A DNA stretch of 52,753 nucleotides from Flavobacteriaceae bacterium UBA4439 (GCA_002390455.1 DGPN01000034.1:1-52753), one strand, 5' to 3'; shown: positions 33,416-42,469, numbered from the stretch's first letter. Made by a program: numbers and translations. Notes: generated by a model not told the origin, from the letters alone.

Positions 33416-34102
33416 GTGATTATTGAAATCTGTTGCACTTCAAAAATCTCCCTTTCCAACGCTATTAAGGGAGGAGCTTCAAGGCTAGAACTTTGTGAAA
33501 ATTTATTGGAAGACGGACTTACCCCATCTACAAAATTTCTCAGCTATGCTTTGGATCACTCTACCATTCCTCTTCATGTATTGATACGTCCTCGTCCTGG
33601 AAATTTTGTCTATACACTGGAGGAAATTAAAACAACCACAAAACATATCGAAATGGCCAAATCTATGGGAGCTCAAGGGGTTGTAATGGGAGCTCTCAAT
33701 GAAGACCATACCCTACCCCTAAGTGTACTTAGAGACTGGGTTAAAATAGCCCATCCCTTGGACATGACCTTTCACCGAGCATTTGACCAGGTTTCCAAGC
33801 CCAAAGAATCCTTAAAAAAAATAATGGATTTGGGTTTTAACAGAGTGTTGACCTCTGGACAACAATCCACAGCAATAGCAGGGTTAGGTTTATTGGTTGA
33901 ACTTCAAAATATTGCCAAAGATCAAATGGTAATTATGCCAGGTGGGGGTATCAACGATCAAAATTGCGAAAACTTTTTTAAGGAGGGTTTTAAAGAAATT
34001 CACCTTTCTGCCAAAGGATCGGACCAAATGGAGTCAGGTGAGCCCATATCGGATTTAAAAATCATTCAAAAGGTAGTGTCTTCAGCTAAAAAATTCGCTT
34101 AA
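33416..34102 (+). CDS. cutC: CutC-family TIM-barrel protein
   Basis: 228 residues from GTG 33416. IEICCTSKISLSNAIKGGAS at the N-terminus, LCENLLEDGLTPSTKFLSYA, IPLHVLIRPRPGNFVY, MTFHRAFDQVSKPKESLKK and VLTSGQQSTAIAG are the conserved CutC blocks. The name comes from copper sensitivity in E. coli, but the copper role is disputed. Here it sits between amino-sugar genes (nagB, SGNH hydrolase, GH20), so a role in glycan or amino-sugar metabolism is possible. Divergent from nagB and convergent with the SGNH gene 11 bases away. Confidence 0.88.
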   Translation: MIIEICCTSKISLSNAIKGGASRLELCENLLEDGLTPSTKFLSYALDHSTIPLHVLIRPRPGNFVYTLEEIKTTTKHIEMAKSMGAQGVVMGALNEDHTLPLSVLRDWVKIAHPLDMTFHRAFDQVSKPKESLKKIMDLGFNRVLTSGQQSTAIAGLGLLVELQNIAKDQMVIMPGGGINDQNCENFFKEGFKEIHLSAKGSDQMESGEPISDLKIIQKVVSSAKKFA

Positions 34103-34113
34103 TCAACTGGCAA

Positions 34114-34848
34114 CTATCGGTCAAGCAATTGATCCAACGCTTTTTCTACCAATTTGGTCATCACCTTGTAGCCATCCTCATCGGGATGTACACCATCATA
34201 ACCATAGCTTTCAATTAAACCGCCATTACCGTCGGTCATGGCACTGAAATAATCCAAATAATGAATTTTATTTTCATTACAATAGTCTTGGATCATTTTG
34301 TTTAGTTGTGGTATTTTGACATCGGGACGCTTTCCCTTTCTCCAGGGATATTCTGCGGCAGGAACGACAGAACATAATATCACTTTTATGTCGTGTTGTC
34401 GCGCCAATTCGGCCATTGAAAACAAGTGCCCCGCTACGGTTTCCAAATCCTTCAGGGGAGTATTCCCTGCTATGTCGTTGGTTCCAGCCAAAATGACGAC
34501 AACTTTGGGTTGATGTGCAATTACATCCTGTCGAAAACGCAGTAACATCTGAGGAGTGGTCTGACCACCAATTCCTCTGTTGATATAAGTTTGGTTATCA
34601 AACATTTCAGGCATATAGGATGCCCAGCCTTCGGTAATGGAATTACCCATAAACACCACTCTATTGTCTGTATTATCCGAATCGACTTCTTTGTTTTGAG
34701 CATCGAATCGGGCCATATTGGGCCAATCCAAATGCATGAGTAACTCGGAAACATTGACCCCATCTAAGGGGGTTTTTTCTTGGCTATTGATGCTTTGCAT
34801 TGGATACATTATCAATAGACATAAAAAAAAATAAATTTTATTCATCAT
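34114..34848 (-). CDS. SGNH/GDSL hydrolase (esterase-like), exported
   Basis: 244 residues from ATG 34848 or 34845; the longer frame to 34869 lies inside the symporter gene. Signal peptide NKIYFFLCLLIMYPMQSINS. Conserved blocks: VVFMGNSITEGWASYMPE (block I, Ser in GNSI), GGQTTPQMLLRFRQDV (block II Gly), VILAGTNDIAGNTPL (block III Asn) and YGYDGVHPDEDGYKVM (block V Asp/His). Such enzymes deacetylate or deacylate carbohydrates. Overlaps the symporter stop by 8-11 bases on the same strand, so co-translated; may remove esters from a sugar before uptake. Confidence 0.85.
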   Translation of the reverse strand: MMNKIYFFLCLLIMYPMQSINSQEKTPLDGVNVSELLMHLDWPNMARFDAQNKEVDSDNTDNRVVFMGNSITEGWASYMPEMFDNQTYINRGIGGQTTPQMLLRFRQDVIAHQPKVVVILAGTNDIAGNTPLKDLETVAGHLFSMAELARQHDIKVILCSVVPAAEYPWRKGKRPDVKIPQLNKMIQDYCNENKIHYLDYFSAMTDGNGGLIESYGYDGVHPDEDGYKVMTKLVEKALDQLLDR

Positions 34849-36508
34849 CTGGTTTTCTAATGTTTTCAATTAATTTTTGAATTTCTTCATCGGGAGCAGG
34901 AGTAAATTTGGAAATGGTAATAGATACTATAAAATTGACCAACATGGCAAAAGAGCCAAAGCCTTCGGGAGATATACCGAACCACCAGTCTTTTTCGGAT
35001 CCACCACCGAACCATCCGAATTTGAATTTGGTCATGTAAAACAACATTAACAAAATTCCAACCACCATACCCGCAACAGCACCTTCTTTGTTCATTTTTT
35101 TACTAAAAATCCCCATAACAATGGCGGGGAAGAAGGAAGCCGCCGCCAGACCAAAAGCCAGTGCAACTGTGGCCGCTACAAAGCCTGGGGGATTTATACC
35201 AAAATAAGCCGCCAACATCACAGCTCCTACTGCAGATAAACGTGCAGCAATCAATTCTTGTTTTTCACTCACATCGGGTTTGATCATTTTTTTGATCAAG
35301 TCGTGGGAGACAGAGGAAGAAATCACCAACAATAGCCCTGCTGCTGTAGATAATGCGGCAGCCAGTGCCCCTGCCGCCATTATAGCGATGATCCAATTGG
35401 GTAAATCTGCAATCTCAGGGTTGGCCAATACCATAATGTCAGCATCCACTTTAAGTTCATTGATTTGAGGATCTGCAACATATTGAACCAAACCGTCTTG
35501 GTTTTTATCATCATATGAAATCAGGCCTGTGGCTTCCCATTTGTCAAACCACTGGGGTAGGGAAGCGTGGGGTTTGTTGCTTACCGTTTCAATCAAGTTA
35601 GTTCGTGAAAAAACTGCTACGGCCGGAGCTGTAGTATATAAAATTGCAATAAAAAGCAAGGCCCATCCAGCTGACTTTCGGGCGTCGCTCACTTTTTTAA
35701 CCGTAAAAAATCGAACGATCACATGAGGTAATCCTGCAGTTCCTACCATCAGAGCGGCAGTGATAAAGAAGACGTCTAGGGTTGATTTTTTTCCTGTGGT
35801 ATATTCATGAAAACCCAGTTCGCGATGCAAACCATCTAGCTTATCCAATAAGTAAACCCCATCACTACCTGCGGAACCAAAACCTATTTGAGGAATCACA
35901 TTCCCAGTGACCATCAATGAGATAAATATGGCAGGCAGCATAAACGCAAAAATCAATACACAGTATTGTGCAACCTGAGTATAAGTGATGCCCTTCATTC
36001 CTCCCAACACAGCATAGAAAAGGACAATCAACATTCCAATAAGGACACCTGTGGTGATGTCCACCTCCAAATAACGAGAGAAGACTACACCTACACCTCG
36101 CATTTGTCCTGCGATATAAGTAAAGGAAACGATCAAGGCGCAAAATACGGCCACCCCACGAGCTACGTTGGAATAGTAGCGATCACCAATAAAATCGGGA
36201 ACCGTAAATTTTCCAAATTTTCTCAAGTAAGGAGCCAGTAAAAGAGCCAATAAAACATAGCCTCCTGTCCAACCCATCAAATAGACCGATCCGTCATAAC
36301 CGTTAAAAGAAATAATCCCGGCCATAGAAATAAACGAAGCAGCAGACATCCAGTCAGCAGCAGTAGCCATTCCGTTGGCAATGGGAGGAACTCCTTTACC
36401 AGCAATATAAAATTCTCCTGTAGAGGAGGCCCTAGTGATAATCGCAATGGTGATATATAATGTAAAACTGAGTCCTACGGCAATCCAAATCCAATATTGT
36501 AATTCCAT
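34838..36508 (-). CDS. Sodium:solute symporter of the DUF4212-associated type
   Basis: 556 residues with about 13 membrane segments. Features include TASSTGEFYIAGKGVPPIAN-type and GMATAADWMSAASFISMAG (residues about 46-64), PDFIGDRYYSNVARGV and LPHVIVRFFTVKKVSDARKS. This plan is that of the SSS branch (VC_2705-like, cation:acetate-type) that comes with a DUF4212 partner, here the upstream gene sharing one base (ATG-adjacent overlap at 36508). Substrates of the branch include acetate and other organic anions, so the substrate is open. Overlap with the SGNH gene downstream suggests one operon. Confidence 0.85.
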   Translation of the reverse strand: MELQYWIWIAVGLSFTLYITIAIITRASSTGEFYIAGKGVPPIANGMATAADWMSAASFISMAGIISFNGYDGSVYLMGWTGGYVLLALLLAPYLRKFGKFTVPDFIGDRYYSNVARGVAVFCALIVSFTYIAGQMRGVGVVFSRYLEVDITTGVLIGMLIVLFYAVLGGMKGITYTQVAQYCVLIFAFMLPAIFISLMVTGNVIPQIGFGSAGSDGVYLLDKLDGLHRELGFHEYTTGKKSTLDVFFITAALMVGTAGLPHVIVRFFTVKKVSDARKSAGWALLFIAILYTTAPAVAVFSRTNLIETVSNKPHASLPQWFDKWEATGLISYDDKNQDGLVQYVADPQINELKVDADIMVLANPEIADLPNWIIAIMAAGALAAALSTAAGLLLVISSSVSHDLIKKMIKPDVSEKQELIAARLSAVGAVMLAAYFGINPPGFVAATVALAFGLAAASFFPAIVMGIFSKKMNKEGAVAGMVVGILLMLFYMTKFKFGWFGGGSEKDWWFGISPEGFGSFAMLVNFIVSITISKFTPAPDEEIQKLIENIRKPDDE

Positions 36509-36756
36509 TATTTTTGGTTTTTAAATTTTTGATCCAAACGATTCATCAAATAAATATATACAAATATCAAAATGACAAAAACGTAAATAGCGCCTTGTTG
36601 GGCAAACCAAAAGCCAAGTTTGAATCCTCCCATTTGAATTTGATTAAGTCGTTCTGCCAATAGGATTCCGAAACCAAAAGAAACGGTAAACCATATGGTT
36701 AAAAGGATTACCAAATACTTTAAATTGGTTTTCCAATAATTGTTTTTATTATCCAT
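36508..36756 (-). CDS. DUF4212 small membrane subunit of the symporter
   Basis: 82 residues with two membrane spans (about 13-36 and 52-72) and a charged C-terminal tail (NRLDQKFKNQK). LTIWFTVSFGFGILLAERL and GFKLGFWFAQQGAIYVFVIL are typical of DUF4212 (PF13937-type), the small partner of VC_2705-like SSS transporters, analogous to YjcH of ActP. The stop shares one base with the symporter start at 36508. Known family role: likely stability or function of the complex. Confidence 0.85.
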   Translation of the reverse strand: MDNKNNYWKTNLKYLVILLTIWFTVSFGFGILLAERLNQIQMGGFKLGFWFAQQGAIYVFVILIFVYIYLMNRLDQKFKNQK

Positions 36757-36832
36757 TGTCTAGGTTTAATTCGCTAAATATACAAATAAAACTGAGCTGA
36801 AAAAGTCGAAAGAATAGTGAGAAAAATAAATT

Positions 36833-37933
36833 CTACAGTTTGATAAAGATTTTTCTTTTGTACAACTGATGTGTTGGAATCCATATGACTAGTACATATA
36901 ATAAAGCATATACAAGGGAGGCTAATTTAGGTGCAACTCCAATATTGATGGCCTGTTCTACAAATGTGGCACTTAGAGAAAATCCCCAGAGTTTTTTGCT
37001 GTAAAAAAAAGTATAAAAGATACCCGCCAGGGTATATGCAAAAATAGCATTAGTCCCAAAAACCCGAGCCATTTTAAATCGAGTTACATGGCCCTTTATG
37101 TCGACCCAGTAAACAAATAAAGCCAAGAGCAAACAACTAATCCCCCCTGTCATGAGCACAAAGGAACTGCTCCAAAGACTCTTGTTAATCGGCATAAGAT
37201 ATTGGAAAACATCTCCTAAAACAAGCAGGGTTCCTGCCATAAGAAAAAGCTTGAGAAGTTTGTCTTTAAGATCGGCTTTGGATACCAATATAAAACCTGC
37301 CATCATCCCCAGTAAACCACTGGCCACCGCTGGAAAAGAGCTAAGTATGCCTTCTGGATCCCAAGTTTTCTTCCACAGAAAACCAGGTAAGTAAAGTTGG
37401 TCGATATAATTCGCCCAGTTCTTCCCGGGTTCACTCAAATCGGGCATCCCTATGGTGGGTAACGGAAGATATTTCATCACCAACCAGTAAAGCACTAAAA
37501 TGACAGAAGCAATAATGACTTGAACCTTTCTTTTGGTATATAAAAAAAGAAAAGCACAGATCATGAAAACAAGAGCAATACGAGGCAATACTCCTACCCA
37601 ACGAATGGAACTAAAATTAAAAGATGGCCATAACCACAAAAATACTCCTACCAGATAAATTTTCAAGCTCCTCCAAAGGACTTTTTTGACCAATTGATTA
37701 CGATCCAATCCTCTTTCACTTTGTTTGGTAAGAGAAAGTACAATGGAAACACCAACAATAAATATAAAAGTTGGAAATACATAATCCGTGGGTGTCAGAC
37801 CATTCCAATCAGCGTGCAAAAGAGGGGCATATACATGATCCCACGAACCAGGGTCATTGACAATAATCATTGATATGATGGTCAATCCTCTTAATATATC
37901 CAGAGATAAAAGTCTGGTGTTTAAATTTTCCAT
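36833..37933 (-). CDS. DUF5009/heparan-alpha-glucosaminide N-acetyltransferase-like membrane protein
   Basis: 366 residues with about 10 membrane spans. The N-terminus LLSLDILRGLTIISMIIVND and the following LTPTDYVFPTFIFIVGVSIV are the conserved start of DUF5009/DUF1624, the family of lysosomal HGSNAT. Those enzymes move acetyl groups from cytosolic acetyl-CoA across the membrane onto terminal glucosamine. A similar trans-membrane acetylation of amino sugars is plausible here given nagB, GH20 and deacetylases nearby, but this is inference. It precedes the DUF4212 gene by 76 bases on the same strand. Confidence 0.85.
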   Translation of the reverse strand: MENLNTRLLSLDILRGLTIISMIIVNDPGSWDHVYAPLLHADWNGLTPTDYVFPTFIFIVGVSIVLSLTKQSERGLDRNQLVKKVLWRSLKIYLVGVFLWLWPSFNFSSIRWVGVLPRIALVFMICAFLFLYTKRKVQVIIASVILVLYWLVMKYLPLPTIGMPDLSEPGKNWANYIDQLYLPGFLWKKTWDPEGILSSFPAVASGLLGMMAGFILVSKADLKDKLLKLFLMAGTLLVLGDVFQYLMPINKSLWSSSFVLMTGGISCLLLALFVYWVDIKGHVTRFKMARVFGTNAIFAYTLAGIFYTFFYSKKLWGFSLSATFVEQAINIGVAPKLASLVYALLYVLVIWIPTHQLYKRKIFIKL

Positions 37934-38185
37934 ATTCGGCTGTGATTTTTTAAATGTAATAAAAATTAGGGATATCTAAAATTTTAGAAGTTTTTAGAAT
38001 AAGCATCGTTTGGTCATTTGATTTTTCGGAAAGTTTAGAACTTTCATTAGGTTTTGAAAATCAATAAAGGCCTCTACGAAAGTTTGGCAAATGATTAGTG
38101 TAAACCAAGGATTAAGTAAATCAGAGTAATTTCATAACTTAATAAAGTTTTTTAATCCAAATCTCAAGAACTAAACCTTTTTTTT

Positions 38186-39121
38186 ATGCCCAAAATCAAT
38201 ATTTCCAAATCTATAATTATTAAAGAAAAACCAAAAAAAATCTACGATATTATCAGTGATTTCGGTCAATGGCAAACATGGTCTCCATGGTTATTGGCAG
38301 AGCCAGATTGTAAAGTCCATACCAGCAAGAATGGATCTTTGTATCATTGGCAAGGAGATATTGTAGGGGAAGGTAAGATGAGGATTTCAGAAAAATCTGA
38401 CAAGCACGACTATCTCAGTGCCGAATTGGAATTTATAAAACCTTGGAAGTCAAAATCTATGATTTATTTTCACTTGGTTGAAAAGTCAGAGGGTACTGAA
38501 GTCAAATGGACAATGGACGGAGGCTTACCTTTTTTTCTTTTTTGGATGAAAAAATCGATGGAAGCTTACATCGGTGAAGATTACCATCGGGGGTTAGGTC
38601 TGTTGAAGGATTGGATAGAAACTGGAAAAACCAATTCAAAAATAGATTTTTTGGGAATTCAAGAACTTGAAGCATGTGAATTCATTGGAATCAAAAGGAA
38701 ATGTTCTACTTCAGAAATGGGGCAATGTATGGAAGATGATTTTAATACCTTAGTGACAGAATGCCATAAAAATTGGGAAAAACTAATCAGTGGTTTTCCA
38801 TTCTCTGTATATCACAAATTTGATGTAGTCAAAAAAAAAGCAGTTTATACTGCTGCGATTCCTGTAATCAGCATCCCAGACGATATTTCCTCTTACATGA
38901 TCTCGGGAAAACGCCCCGCATTGAAAACCTATGGATTGATTCATCTTGGGCCATACAGGCACATTGCCAATGGTTGGGCAGCATTGGTAATGCATTTAAG
39001 AGCCAAGAAGTTTAAACCCTCCAAAAAATATCCTCCAATAGAAATTTACTTAAACAGTCCTAAGGATACAGACGAATTGAAGTTAAAAACAGAGATATTA
39101 TTTCCAGCAAAGCTTAGTTGA
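38186..39121 (+). CDS. SRPBCC domain plus GyrI-like effector-binding domain protein
   Basis: 311 residues. Residues about 1-150 form an SRPBCC/polyketide-cyclase-like domain (MPKINISKSIIIKEKPKKIY, FGQWQTWSPWLLAEP, LGLLKDWIETGKTNSK). Residues about 155-310 resemble the GyrI/AraC effector-binding fold (CEFIGIKRKCSTSEMGQC, AIPVISIPDDISSYMISGK and PPIEIYLNSPKDTDE). Both are small-molecule-binding folds; the combination is typical of flavobacterial uncharacterised proteins with no DNA-binding part. No neighbour suggests a ligand. Its own transcription unit, with about 250 bases of non-coding DNA before it. Confidence 0.82.
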   Translation: MPKINISKSIIIKEKPKKIYDIISDFGQWQTWSPWLLAEPDCKVHTSKNGSLYHWQGDIVGEGKMRISEKSDKHDYLSAELEFIKPWKSKSMIYFHLVEKSEGTEVKWTMDGGLPFFLFWMKKSMEAYIGEDYHRGLGLLKDWIETGKTNSKIDFLGIQELEACEFIGIKRKCSTSEMGQCMEDDFNTLVTECHKNWEKLISGFPFSVYHKFDVVKKKAVYTAAIPVISIPDDISSYMISGKRPALKTYGLIHLGPYRHIANGWAALVMHLRAKKFKPSKKYPPIEIYLNSPKDTDELKLKTEILFPAKLS

Positions 39122-39303
39122 TTCTTTTAAGGATAAAAATCAAGAAAAACCAAAATGGAGAAGGTGTTGTTTATGGCTTTCCTTTAATATCATCTTAAAA
39201 CTGTTGCCACTGGTGAATATCCTTATTAATCGTTCATTTAAATTCAGGCGATCTTTATTCTTTACAGAAAATATTCAATAGCTTTGAGTGTTTATTAATT
39301 CAC

Positions 39304-40065
39304 TTGCTGTTGGTTCTTCAATCCGCTGTCCCCTACCTGAGTTTTGCTTTTTTGATCGCTATGGGTTGTGCATTGTTATTAGGCATCGCAAAGTCCGGGA
39401 TCAAAGGTTTGGCAGTATTGATCGTTACAGTTCTGGCATTGGTCTATGGAGCCAAAGAATCAACTGGAATATTGATGCCCTTGCTCATCTGCGGAGACAT
39501 TTTTGCAGTAATCTATTACAAGCGTCACGTAAAGTGGGTGTATTTGATCAAACTTCTGCCTTGGATGGTATTGGGTGTGTTGATAGGAGTTATTTTGGGT
39601 AAAGACTTACCGGAAGATCTTTTTAAATCGGGTATGGCCACCATCATTCTGATCAGTGTGGCCATGATGTACTATTGGGAACGTAAAAAAGACAGGAAAA
39701 TACCTACCCACTGGAGTTTTGCAGCACTAATGGGAATGATGGCTGGATTTACTACCATGGTAGGTAACTTGGCTGGTGCCTTTTCCAATATCTATTTTTT
39801 GGCCATCAAATTGCCTAAAAATGAATTTATAGGAACCGCAGCATGGTTATTTTTCATCATCAACCTTTTCAAGGTTCCTTTTCACATTTGGTCTTGGGGC
39901 ACCATCAATTGGGTTTCATTTCAAATCAGTATAAGTTTGATTCCTGCCGTAATCGCAGGTTTTGGTTTGGGTGTTTATCTGGTCAAAAAAATCAACAATG
40001 AAAAATACCGAAAACTGATCCTTATCCTGACGGGCCTCGGGGGGTTGGCAATATTGTTACAATGA
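39304..40065 (+). CDS. TauE/SafE-family (sulfite exporter-like) membrane permease
   Basis: 253 residues from a TTG start at 39304; no ATG or GTG in frame lies upstream before a stop, so a rarer start or a longer unseen form is possible. Eight or so membrane spans. ILMPLLICGDIFAVIYYKRH, LPWMVLGVLIGVILGKDLP and AALMGMMAGFTTMVGNLAGA are the conserved TauE (PF01925-like) loops. Family members move sulfite, sulfonates or small organic anions. The stop directly abuts the rny stop (40066) on the opposite strand. Confidence 0.83.
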   Translation: MLLVLQSAVPYLSFAFLIAMGCALLLGIAKSGIKGLAVLIVTVLALVYGAKESTGILMPLLICGDIFAVIYYKRHVKWVYLIKLLPWMVLGVLIGVILGKDLPEDLFKSGMATIILISVAMMYYWERKKDRKIPTHWSFAALMGMMAGFTTMVGNLAGAFSNIYFLAIKLPKNEFIGTAAWLFFIINLFKVPFHIWSWGTINWVSFQISISLIPAVIAGFGLGVYLVKKINNEKYRKLILILTGLGGLAILLQ

Positions 40066-41631
40066 TTATTTTGCGACGTTTACCGCTCGTGTTTCTCGTA
40101 TAACGGTCACCTTTACCTGTCCGGGATAGGTCATGTCGGTTTGAATTTTTTGAGAAATCTGAAAGGACAGTTCAGCCGATTGATCATCGGTGACCTTTTC
40201 ACTCTCAACAATAACCCTAAGTTCGCGACCCGCTTGGATGGCATAGGCTTTATTAACCCCATTAAAGTCATAAGCAATATTTTCCAAGTCTTTTAGACGT
40301 TGTACATAACTGTCCAAGACCTGTCGTCTTGCTCCGGGTCTGGCACCCGAAATGGCATCACAAACTTGGACAATAGGCGAGAACAAGGAAGTCATCTCGA
40401 TTTCATCGTGGTGGGCGCCAATGGCATTGCAAACTTCTTTATTCTCTCCGTATTTCTCGGCCCATTCCATCCCTAAAATGGCATGGGGAGTTTCTGTTTC
40501 TTCCTCAGGTACTTTACCAATATCATGTAGGAGTCCGGCACGTTTAGCCAATTTGGGGTTCAAGCCCAGCTCTGAAGCCATCACTCCACATAATTTGGCC
40601 ACTTCTCTAGAGTGTTGCAACAGGTTTTGGCCGTAAGAGGAACGATATTTCATTCGTCCAATGATTTTGATCAATTCGGGATTAAGACCGTGAACGCCCA
40701 AGTCGATAACGGTTCTTTTTCCAACTTCCACAATTTCGTTTTGTATTTGTTTGGTAGTTTTGTTCACCACTTCCTCGATTCTGGCGGGGTGGATCCTACC
40801 ATCGGTTACCAGTCGATGCAGAGACAAACGAGCTACTTCCCTTCGAACTGGATCAAAACAAGAGAGAATAATGGCCTCTGGGGTATCGTCAACTATAATT
40901 TCAACACCAGTAGCAGCCTCAATTGCACGGATGTTTCTTCCCTCTCTTCCTATGATTCTTCCTTTGACATCATCTGAATCCAAATTGAATACAGACACAC
41001 AGTTTTCAATTGACTCCTCTGTTCCGATTCGTTGAATGGTGTTGATAATGATTTTTTTAGCTTCTTGTTCAACTGTCAATTTCGCTTCTTCTAAGCTCTG
41101 TTGGGCAAAGGCCATTGCTTCCGACTCTGCTTTCTTCTCAAGGGAACTGATCAATTCTTTTTTGGCTTCATCAGCCGATAAACCTGAAATGGTCTCCAGT
41201 TTTTCTACTTGAATTTTATGAGAAGCCTCAAGTTCTCTCTGTTTGACGTCTAACTTTTCCAAACGTTTTTGTAGGGATTCATTTTTTTGTTCCAGTGAAT
41301 GAGATAGATTCTTATTGCGGTTGAGGTCATTATTGAGTTTGTTTTCTTTATCTCTCAATCGGCTTTCTAAATCAGAGATTTTCTTTTCCCGTTGAAAAAT
41401 TACCTTTTCGTGATCTGACTTTAACTCAATGAAGCGTTCTTTAGCCTGCAACATTTTTTCACTCTTGATACGTTCTGCTTCTCTTCTGGATTCATTGATG
41501 ATTTCTTTCGCCTCAACATTGGCATCATCAAGCTTTTTTGTGTTTTTTCTACGCTGAATAAAGATACCCAAGCCGACCCCAATCAGAATTGCGATGGTGA
41601 TGAAAATTATCATGTTAGTATTTACTTCCAT
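40066..41631 (-). CDS. rny: Ribonuclease Y
   Basis: 521 residues, the usual length. One N-terminal membrane span (about 7-23), a long coiled coil (about 30-180: K/E/R-rich with AKKELISSLEKKAESEAMAF), a KH domain (IGREGRNIRAIEAATGVEII) and an HD domain (LLHDIGKVPEEETETPHAIL) in order. It is the membrane-bound endoribonuclease that starts mRNA decay. zapA and the 6S RNA lie upstream on the same strand, an order typical of flavobacteria. Confidence 0.95.
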   Translation of the reverse strand: MEVNTNMIIFITIAILIGVGLGIFIQRRKNTKKLDDANVEAKEIINESRREAERIKSEKMLQAKERFIELKSDHEKVIFQREKKISDLESRLRDKENKLNNDLNRNKNLSHSLEQKNESLQKRLEKLDVKQRELEASHKIQVEKLETISGLSADEAKKELISSLEKKAESEAMAFAQQSLEEAKLTVEQEAKKIIINTIQRIGTEESIENCVSVFNLDSDDVKGRIIGREGRNIRAIEAATGVEIIVDDTPEAIILSCFDPVRREVARLSLHRLVTDGRIHPARIEEVVNKTTKQIQNEIVEVGKRTVIDLGVHGLNPELIKIIGRMKYRSSYGQNLLQHSREVAKLCGVMASELGLNPKLAKRAGLLHDIGKVPEEETETPHAILGMEWAEKYGENKEVCNAIGAHHDEIEMTSLFSPIVQVCDAISGARPGARRQVLDSYVQRLKDLENIAYDFNGVNKAYAIQAGRELRVIVESEKVTDDQSAELSFQISQKIQTDMTYPGQVKVTVIRETRAVNVAK

Positions 41632-41650
41632 TTGGTTGGTTTTAAATAAT

Positions 41651-41822
41651 TAAAAAAGCCTGTATCGGCAAAGAGTTTTTGTATAAACTCCTAAATAAAC
41701 AGGTTTGAGGCTACACAACTGATCAAGGATCTGCTCAAGGCAGCTTGCTTTTACAATCATAACTCACCTCTTCTAAATTAAAGCTCGTTGAGTTTATCAA
41801 AAAATCACCAATACAGGCAGTA
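41651..41822 (-). ncRNA. ssrS: 6S RNA (RNA polymerase-binding regulator)
   Basis: Between zapA and rny a non-coding stretch of about 170 bases has long complementary ends: GCCTGTATTGG (minus strand, 41818-41808) and CCGATACAGGC (41668-41658), pairing with one G-U. Inner arms GATAAACTC and GAGTTTATAC extend the stem, and a central open region holds AGAAGAGGTGAGTT. The 3' arm is followed by a T-run. This is the closing stem and bubble layout of 6S RNA, which binds the holoenzyme and mimics an open promoter. Location next to zapA matches 6S RNA in many bacteria. Confidence 0.75.
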
Positions 41823-41841
41823 TGTATTTTTTTTAAAGAAC

Positions 41842-42135
41842 TTAGTAATTGGAAAGATGCAAGTCAATCAACTCAATCATTTCGTTGGTTTTGGTTGACA
41901 AGTCGTCTTTCGTAGTATTATTTTTAAGCTGATTTTCCAATTGAGCAGCGTACTGCAAGGCACACATTGCCAGAACATCTTGTTTGTCACGGACGGCATA
42001 GTTTTGCTCCAACTGTTTGGTCATATCATCAATTTTTTTTGATGAAATCCTTAACGAAGCTTCTTGATCGGGTGAGATGGTCAAAGGATACACCCTATCT
42101 GCGACGGTTAATTTTATTTTTATTTTTTCACTCAT
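41842..42135 (-). CDS. zapA: Cell division protein ZapA
   Basis: 97 residues, usual length. IKLTVADRVYPLTISPDQEA (residues 6-25) is the globular head and about 32-95 forms the coiled-coil stalk (MTKQLEQNYAVRDKQDVLAM, CALQYAAQLENQLKNNTTK). ZapA binds FtsZ and bundles its filaments at the division ring. It starts 3 bases after the upstream coiled-coil gene and lies 20 bases from the 6S RNA 5' end. Confidence 0.9.
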   Translation of the reverse strand: MSEKIKIKLTVADRVYPLTISPDQEASLRISSKKIDDMTKQLEQNYAVRDKQDVLAMCALQYAAQLENQLKNNTTKDDLSTKTNEMIELIDLHLSNY

Positions 42136-42138
42136 AAT

Positions 42139-42423
42139 TTATCTGACCTCTGTGAGCTGGTGGATGCAAAAATCTACTTCCTTGATTAAACTATTTATTT
42201 TACGCTTGGTAATCGCTTTACTTTCTTTACTGCCAAGTAAGGAATTGGCCATCCTAAGGGATTCATTCTCCTTTTTAAGTTCCGTAATTTGTGTCTTTAA
42301 AGATGAAGACTCTTGATTAAACTGCTGGTTTTCCGATTGTAATTTGTTGATTAACAAATGGTTTTCCTTTAGTTTATTGAGTAACTGAACAATTCTTTCT
42401 TCTAAAACATCAAAATTATTCAT
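42139..42423 (-). CDS. Small coiled-coil protein upstream of zapA (ZapB-like?)
   Basis: 94 residues, almost entirely a coiled coil: ERIVQLLNKLKENHLLINK, LKTQITELKKENESLRMANS and a C-terminal helix KRKINSLIKEVDFCIHQLTE. Such proteins sit beside zapA across Bacteroidota and may play a part like that of ZapB in E. coli. It ends 3 bases before zapA, so translation is probably coupled. No enzyme motif. Confidence 0.78.
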   Translation of the reverse strand: MNNFDVLEERIVQLLNKLKENHLLINKLQSENQQFNQESSSLKTQITELKKENESLRMANSLLGSKESKAITKRKINSLIKEVDFCIHQLTEVR

Positions 42424-42461
42424 TTGAACTTAAATTTTGGACGGTCAATACTCTACCTATA

Positions 42462-42469
42462 CAAAAGTA
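42462..42469 (-). promoter_or_regulatory. Candidate -7 box TACTTTTG of the zapA operon
   Basis: Read on the minus strand: TACTTTTG, matching TAnnTTTG, 39 bases before the ATG at 42423. A -33 element is not clear. Confidence 0.4.

Noticed and set aside
33409..33416. TAATTTTG as a -7 box for cutC
   Set aside because: It overlaps the GTG start codon, so transcription would begin inside the gene.
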